Below are positions 57,973-64,000 of a DNA stretch of 64,000 nt, piece by piece. The position numbers were made by a program, and so were the translations under genes. Source of the DNA: Megascapheus bottae. Taxonomy: Eukaryota; Chordata; Mammalia; Rodentia; Geomyidae. The notes under the pieces are model-generated. The model was not told the DNA's origin. It saw only the letters and a program-made list of their open reading frames with translations, and ran no database searches. The stretch covers positions 6,490,501 to 6,554,500 of the forward strand of contig JANJXV010000030.1 in assembly GCA_024803745.1 (NCBI GenBank). The letters are read 5' to 3'. Position 1 is the first letter of the stretch. Each line of letters opens with the position of its first letter.

Positions 57973-58105
57973 AAACACTGCATGCAACCCCTCTGACTGG
58001 GTCTTCCCCTTGGCCCAGGGTTCTTCTGGGCTGCTTTGCCCTGGTGTGGGGTCACCCTGCCAGACCCAAGCTTGCTCAATTTCTTATTTATTTATTTACT
58101 TATTT

Positions 58106-58335
58106 ATTGTCAGTCATCAGGCTTGAACTCTGGGCCTGGGTGCTGTCCCTGAGCTGTTCAGCTCAAGGCTACCACCCTACCCCTTGAGCTACAGTTCCAC
58201 TTCTGGTTTTCTTGTGGTTAATTGGAGATAAGAGACTCTCACAGATGTTAGTGCCTGGGCTGGTTTTGAACCCCAATCCTCAGATCTCAGTCTCCTAAGT
58301 AGCTAGGATTACAAGTGTGAGCCGCTATGCCCCGC
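58106..58335 (-). mobile_element. 7SL-like + Geo dimeric SINE
   Basis: Complete antisense copy with (TTTA)n tail; GCTCAATTTCTTATTTA/GCTCAGTTTCCTATTTA flank it as an imperfect target duplication. Confidence 0.9.
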
Positions 58336-58355
58336 TCAGTTTCCTATTTATGCCC

Positions 58356-58455
58356 ATGTGGCAGTGCCTGTCTATAAGCCTAGAACTTAGGAAACTGCAA
58401 CAGGAAAATGTCAAGTCTGGGCTGCATGGCAACACTGTCTGGGGAAAAAAAAAAG
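58356..58455 (+). mobile_element. B1-like monomeric SINE
   Basis: TGTGGCAGTGCCTGTCTATAAG...CTGGGCTGCATGGCAACACTG and poly(A). Old copy. Confidence 0.6.
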
Positions 58456-59353
58456 AAGTGACTTCTATGGTTGGTGGGGGGGGACCCTTGGGCAATTTTT
58501 CCCAAAGAAAATACTGAATTGACTTAAAGCAGTTTACTTCCAAATGAAAACCAACCACAGAACACAATCCTTTAATCCCAGAACAAATCACTTTAGTTAG
58601 CAGCTGTAGAACATCAGAGGAAAATATCCACGGTACAAGATGAGTGCCAAAGATACCTTCTGATGGTTTGCTTATAAAGCCAGGAGGCTGGTACAATGCC
58701 CTTTCGCTGTGCATAACCTGGAAATGCCGTGGGTCATGGACAAAACATGATGGAGGATTGAGCCATCTTGGAACTCAACCCATAGCAACATTGGTTTCAT
58801 CATTCACTGGAGGCAGAAACAAGATGTCTTAACACACCCGCTCTCATTCTAGCAAAGATCACATGTTTGGGTATTTGGATGTTAATATCCCTCATGTTAC
58901 TGCCAGAATTTCTGCTAGGGGGAAAACTTGAATTCAGCTCTGCAGACAGAAATGCGATCAGGTAAACAACACTTTAAAACCAAGCAATATTGCATTTTTT
59001 TTTTGGAGCCAAATCTTGATTTCCCCACTGGGAAAGTCTTGGCCTCTCAGACAGCCTGATTTTAATTGCTGAACAAAGCTTTCTTTTTGTGGGGAAGAAA
59101 GACAAAGACTCTCACTCACAATTAGCCCTCCAAAAATGTAGGCCTGTAAAAACAATGAGGAGGAAATAGGCAGTGACATCCATCCACCCACTGCTTTTTT
59201 GGCTTGTCCAGGCCCAGGCAAAACAAAGGAAAACACAACCAAGCAGTTCAAGAGTTCAGCTCTCCCTGAGCTGAAGTAAGAGAACATAAGAGAAAAGCCT
59301 GGTTTCTTTCCCAGCCTGTCCAGCCTCTACTCGGGAGCCATGTTAGCTTCCTT

Positions 59354-59655
59354 CCCAATCCTGGGGCTTGATCTCAGGGCCTAGGCACAATCTTTGTTTG
59401 TTTGTTTGTTTTAAGAATTAATTAATTAATTTTATTTGTTTGGTCATGGGGCTTGAACTCAGGGTCTGGGCACTGTCCCTTAGTTTTTTTTTGCTCTACT
59501 ACTGGAGCTACAGTTTCGCTTTGGGCTTTTTGGTAGTTAATTGGAAATGAGAGTCTTTTGGACTCTATTCAGATTGTCTTCTACACAAGATCTTTAGATC
59601 TCAGCCACCTGAGTAGCTGGGATTACAGAAGAGAGCTACCAACGCCTGGCTGTGG
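59354..59655 (-). mobile_element. 7SL-like + Geo SINE(s), overlapping copies
   Basis: A Geo end (TTCCCAATCCTGGGGCTTG...) is followed by T/A-rich DNA and then a second, complete antisense dimer (GTCATGGGGCTTGAACTC to ACCAACGCCTGGC). One copy probably landed in another. Confidence 0.72.
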
Positions 59656-61199
59656 ATCCCTTTCTGATTGGGGGCGGGGTGGGGAATCACAAATCATCTC
59701 AATTTGATTTTCTTACCAGGCAGTGTGAGAGGAACACAAAGAAGGAACACAAATAACAAGAACATATGCCTGCTAGATATTTGAGTTAAAACATTCAAAC
59801 TTCCCAATAGCTTTATGCCCCACTCTATACAGCATAGGCAAAGACTCCAGCTCAGAGGTTAAACCTTTGGTTGCTGATCCCACAGGTGGATCAATAAACA
59901 AATAAGCCTGATAGATAAGCATGGTTACCAGAAGAGCATTAACTCTACATCGTTTTTGTTGTTTTGTTGAATCCAGTTGGATCAGTGAGTAAATTTCCAG
60001 GAGAGAAGCAGTTCTAAGGGGTGCAGAGAGTCTTGTGGGATGAGAAAACTGGCTATATTATGCACACTTAATTTTTACAATAAGAACCTTTACATGTATT
60101 ACTTTACTTCAAGGCCACTGTCAACATTGCTTAGCTTTCAGTCCCTCTTTCTCTGTGCCTTGAAAGATGAAAAAGCAATGCTCTTTCCTAGAGCATTACG
60201 TCGGGATTACTAAATGTAACTTGCTCTCTGGTGCACTAGCTACCAGGTTTTGGTAAGGGGAAGAGCAGCCTTGTTCCCGGGGAAGAGAAGTTGATATGGT
60301 GTCTGGATCATTTCCAGGTTAGGGTGCGAGTGTGCCAGCTGATAACCAGCCCTTCAGATATGTTCTGTGGCATCGGTTGGTAGCTAAGACACAGCTCCCA
60401 CCAACATCCTTGGTTCCAATATTCTTCCCCCTTGGCTTTTGGTGTAGAGGAGAGAAAGGAAATGAGATGTGGCCCAGCCTGGCAGTGGGGCAGAGGGCAG
60501 GGAGGGAAGTTTGTGGTCTCCTTGGATGACAGACTGATCAGTGTCAGGTCAGCCTTCCCCAGCAGGTGGATGTTCCTGGAAACATGGGCCCGAGGATGTT
60601 CTATGCTGTGGACTTTCTTTCTTTCTGATTGTCTCTTCAGGTCAAGCCGTGTAGGGGTCAAAGCATAGAGCTGCTGGGAAAGACCCTGGATTTCTCTGGG
60701 TTGATAATGGGCAGTGTATGTGGAGGCCCACTGGGGGCGCCCTGCCTCACGTCAAGTCTCCCCAGGCCAGGCTGGCACAGGTTCTGCCTCTCCTCCTCCT
60801 GCCTCTCTCGCCCGTGGCTCCTTCTGGTGCCTAGCAACAAGGGGAGCCTCAGCTGCAGACCTGGACCCCAAGAGGGGCCTGCTCTCTTTGATGCTCATCC
60901 TAGGGTCATCTGAGAACCTCTCACGGTAGTGTCTAGCGTGTAAAACACAAATCTTAGCGTGCTTATTTCTGTGCTTTGCCGTGTCGACACAGCTCAGTCA
61001 AAATGAACAGTTATGAACTGTGTGGGACTATGACCTGGATTTCGTTTGTCAGTTCATTCTCTTGGGTCCCCTTTAAAGCATTATGTTGTGGGTGTGGGGG
61101 CTTACATTGATTTCTTTCTTTTTTTTTCCCCTAATCCTCATGAAAATGGAATAGTAACTATCTCGAGGGGGCGGTGAGAATGAAGTAAAAAGAATTCAT

Positions 61200-61345
61200 T
61201 GCATATGGAAAAGGGAAGGAGTGGGATGGGAGGGATGGATTAGGATGATAAAAGGGGTGACATTGACCAAGATGCATTGTATTCATCAACTGGTTTGCTG
61301 AATGATATCTCCTTTGTACAACTACTTAAAGATAAAGTATTATAT
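61200..61345 (+). repeat. Dispersed GGGAAGGGGTGA repeat, copy 5 (diverged)
   Basis: AAAAGGGGTGACATTGACC...GCATTGTATTCATCAACTGG...ATCTCCTTTGTACAACTAC, leading into an A/T-rich tract. Weaker match. Confidence 0.45.
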
Positions 61346-61640
61346 AATAATAAGTAAAAAAACAAATAAATATGAAAGATAAATCAAGCGCAAGTTTATA
61401 TATGAATTGTATATATACATATACATCATAAATTAATATGAATTAAGACAATATGTAGAAAACATAAATATAAATTATATTAATATATAGCATAAATAAT
61501 TGATATATGGATGATAAATAAATTAGGTATATGTATTTATGCTATATACATTTAATAATTAATATTATAGACTCATTATGAACCGTATATAATATTATTT
61601 ATAATTTATATGTAAATGCATATATACTATATACATTCAT
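61340..61640. repeat. AT-rich low-complexity tract
   Basis: About 300 bases of A/T with ATATA and TTAATATA-type steps and several short inverted repeats; directly follows the A-rich end of the repeat at 61200. Confidence 0.85.
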
Positions 61641-61684
61641 TTTGGGTCTGGATATATTACTTCAATACATGTCCCCCCACCCCT

Positions 61685-61871
61685 TTGTTTTTTTGCCAGT
61701 CCTGGCGCTTGGACATAGAACCTTGGCACTGTCCTGGGTTTTCTCCAGGCTAGCACTCTACATCTTCATCTATAGCACATGTCTGGCCTTTTCTGTGTAT
61801 GTGGTACCAAGGAATGGAACCCAGGGCATCGTGCATGCTAGCTGAGCACTCTCTGGCCCCACTCCCGGCCC
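61685..61871 (-). mobile_element. IDL-Geo dimeric SINE
   Basis: GCCAGTCCTGGCGCTTGGAC to CCCCACTCCCGGCCC, diverged antisense copy. Confidence 0.82.
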
Positions 61872-62712
61872 AAGGGTCCCTTTTATGGAGGTAAACTTGA
61901 CACAGAGTCCTTTCTTTTTGTCTAGCTTTGTTTGTATCCCGTCTCTGCCAGACCAATTAAATGCTCCTGCTGGATGGGCCAGGCTTCGCCCTGGAGCAAG
62001 CTGGACGGGTGTGCTGGGGACTGGAGGACTCTGTGTTCTGAGCGACTGTGCCAGTGATCGATGCTCTGATTTTTAGGCCCCAAGGAGCTGACGCTCCGTT
62101 GATGGAACAGCGATTGTGACCTCTTCTCCTCCAGTCTTCAGCTTCCCCATGTGTGAACACACTGTGCTCACAGCATCTTATCAACATCACCATCATCATT
62201 AGGGAGGATGTTGGCAGGAACATCAGGGCAGCTCTGACATTTAACCTGCTCTCTTTGATGCTCATTGTAGTTCTAATAACACTGGCTGTGTTGTTCTAGA
62301 GGGAGAGAGCCCGGGCCTGGAGTGAAGGAGGCAGACTCCCATCTCCCATTTGTTATGAATGAGCTGGTTGGGGGTAAGTCATATTAGCTCACAAAAATTC
62401 TCATTCTTTTTCCCCTGGCCCTGTCATATAGGCTGATGTTAGGTTCTCTTTTAACTGAAGAGTTTAGAGCCCTCGGATTCAACTTGTCTTTGATTCTCAG
62501 CATCAGGACTACAATACTGTTCTGGAGATTTGATTCTCCCCTTCCTGAATGGGACCATTTCATATCTCTTCATTAATTCTCAGGGCTTAGTGGAGGCTTT
62601 TAATGTCAAGATAGAGAGAGATAGGCCGTTAGACGACCATGAGAGCTAGGTACGTCAGCTTTAGACTTTGTCAAGTCTGATTGAGAAGAGAGAGAGAAAG
62701 AAAGGGGGGGGG
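61872..62712. other. Unique intergenic stretch
   Basis: No recognised repeat or gene; short GAGA runs appear just before the SINE at 62713. Confidence 0.5.
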
Positions 62713-62914
62713 AGGGCCAGAAGCATAGCCTAGTAGCAGAGTGCTCGGCTAGCATGCATGAAGCCCTGGTTAGATTCCTTGGTAGCACATACACAGAAAA
62801 AGCCAGAAGCGATCCTGTGACTCAAGTGTCAGAGCGCTGGCCATGAGCAAAATGTGTTCAAGGACAGTGCCCAGGCCCTGAGTTTAAGCTCCAGAACTAG
62901 CAAAAAAAAAAAAA
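62713..62914 (+). mobile_element. IDL-Geo dimeric SINE
   Basis: AGAAGCATAGCCTAGTAGCAG to CCAGAACTAGC and poly(A) that grades into the purine tract downstream. Confidence 0.85.
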
Positions 62915-63091
62915 GAGTTAAAGAAAAGAGAGAGAAAAAGAGAGGGAGAGAGGGAGAGGGAAGGGAGAGAAGAAAGGAGGAAAGAAGAAAAAGAAAAGAG
63001 AAAAAGAGAAAGAAAGAAAGGGAGGAAAAGGAAGGAAAGAAGGGAGGGAGGAAGAGAGGGAGGGAGGGAGGGAGGGAGGGAGGGAGGGAGA
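62902..63091 (+). repeat. Polypurine tract (A/G), ~190 bases
   Basis: Almost uninterrupted A/G from the SINE poly(A) through (GAGA)n and ending in (GGGA)n units. The lysine/arginine- and leucine/proline-rich frames across it are artefacts. Confidence 0.95.
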
Positions 63092-63611
63092 AGTCTGAGA
63101 ATGAACCCTAGGCTGTGCATGCCAGCAATCTGTCCCAGCTGGTCCCAAGGATGTGACAAAGCCATCAGATGGGTGATGGCTTCTCACATCTGTCTCCCAG
63201 CCATGTGGTCACGCAATCTGGGGGTGGGAACTGTCACAGCTCTTTTGTCACATGATGCTCTGTGTTGTAAACTGGACTGACTTCATTCATGGCTGTGGAA
63301 AGCTTCAAAAATGAAGCGGGGTTCCTGCTAAGCCTATGTAGTGGGGTGGGAACTGTAATCCAGAGACTTCATTTAGAAGCTATTCAGTGAGTAAAAGCCT
63401 ATAGTCAGAGATGAGAGAACTTTCCGGACAAATCTACAAATGCAGAGGAGAAGAAGGAGCTAAATTAGTGCTGTGTTGCATTGTGAGAAGAAAGCTTGGT
63501 GATTCCCCAGAGAGTGAGCGACCAGGTTATCCCCAAAGGTCTCCTAAATCTTAGGGTTCCCAACAGATTTCCATATGTCTCAGCATCTCCTCTCAAAAAT
63601 GAATGTTTAAG

Positions 63612-63810
63612 AAAGCTGGGCACCGGTAGCTCACGCCTGTATTCCTGGCTACTCAGGAAGCTGAGCTCTGAGCACTGCAGTCCAAAGCCAACCTCTAGTT
63701 AACTACCAAAAAAGCCACAAATGGAGCTGAGGTTCAACTTGTCAAGTGCTAGGCTTGAGCAAAAAAGCTCAGGGACAGTGCCTAGGCCCTGAGTTCAGTC
63801 CCCAGGAAAA
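63612..63810 (+). mobile_element. 7SL-like head + Geo SINE, linker deleted
   Basis: AGCTGGGCACCGGTAGCTCAC to GAGTTCAGTCCCCAGG, then a (CA)n tail. Confidence 0.85.
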
Positions 63811-63818
63811 CATATCAC

Positions 63819-63820
63819 AC

Positions 63821-63882
<62 letters not shown>

Positions 63883-63896
63883 CACACACACACACA
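63819..63896 (+). repeat. (CA)n microsatellite
   Basis: About 37 CA units with one G interruption, grown from the SINE tail. Confidence 0.95.
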
Positions 63897-63910
63897 ATGT
63901 TTTTTAGGGC

Positions 63911-64000
63911 TTCCTTCTCCTCCTCCTCCTCTTCCTCTTCTTCCTCCTCCCCCTCCTCTTCCTCCCCCTCCCCCTCCCCCTCTCCCTCCCCCTCCCCCTC
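63911..64000 (+). repeat. Polypyrimidine tract reaching the window end
   Basis: (CTCCTT)-type then (CCCCTC)n units, continuing past the window. Same motif as at 21731. Confidence 0.9.

Larger units (their letters stand above)
55673..61195. other. Downstream intergenic DNA outside listed repeats
   Basis: Between the SINEs, stretches such as 56490-57360, 58460-59350 and 59660-61190 are unique DNA with no exon, CpG island or gene that I recognise. Confidence 0.55.

Noticed and set aside
62854..63187. Lysine/glutamate-rich and Ser/Pro/Leu-rich frames
   Set aside because: Translation of a SINE poly(A) and the polypurine tract on either strand.
63819..63896. Regularly spaced repeats that might suggest an array
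   Set aside because: It is a plain (CA)n microsatellite; no CRISPR-type repeat-spacer structure exists anywhere in this vertebrate window.

Overview
This is a window of nuclear DNA from a rodent of the superfamily Geomyoidea (kangaroo rats, pocket mice, pocket gophers). The assignment rests on the repeats. About twenty copies of a dimeric SINE join a tRNA-Ala/ID-like left half to a right half that reads GCCAGAAGTGG...CTCAAGTGGTAGAG...CCTTGAG...AGGACTGGC plus poly(A). This matches IDL-Geo, which the literature describes as restricted to Geomyoidea. A second abundant dimer joins a 7SL/B1-like head to the same Geo right half. Genus and species cannot be fixed from the window.

The one confidently recognised protein-coding gene is PFKFB3 (inducible 6-phosphofructo-2-kinase/fructose-2,6-bisphosphatase), on the + strand from about 27830 to 55025. 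All 14 constitutive coding exons and the terminal exon can be assembled with GT-AG boundaries and correct phases. They give a 516-residue protein with the Walker A loop (42-49), KEN box (142-144), DSG motif (268-273), the bisphosphatase His/Glu/His set (254, 323, 388) and the RRNS site at Ser461. A 23-nt cassette exon (49335-49357), an alternative tail exon (51035-51077) and a tandem AAGCAG acceptor at the last exon predict several C-termini. Its promoter lies in a GC-rich region (26690-28560) with a TATA-like element and two tandem ACGTG hypoxia-type sites. The 3' UTR carries overlapping ATTTA motifs, an inserted SINE and two poly(A) signals.

Region by region: 1-5980 is repeat-rich intergenic DNA with an old MaLR-type LTR. 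5985-6760 is a separate CpG island with two E-box/CLEAR-like palindromes. Just downstream lie a CACCATGG start and a donor in the right phase to splice to PFKFB3 exon 2, so it may be an alternative upstream promoter. 7343-8495 resembles a polyadenylated terminal exon or retrocopy. 8500-26690 is intergenic, or intronic if the upstream promoter is real, and is dense in SINEs and microsatellites. 26690-55025 is PFKFB3. 55025-64000 is downstream DNA with SINEs, an AT-rich tract and long purine/pyrimidine tracts and no recognised gene.

Other structure includes nested SINEs that order the two families in time, a five-copy dispersed repeat that is neither SINE family, and a long polypurine tract combining G4-type and GAA repeats. 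I found no second coding gene, no tRNA or rRNA gene and no CRISPR or bacterial-type feature. SINE edges are good to roughly 5-15 bases. Family names were assigned by eye, not by a database search.
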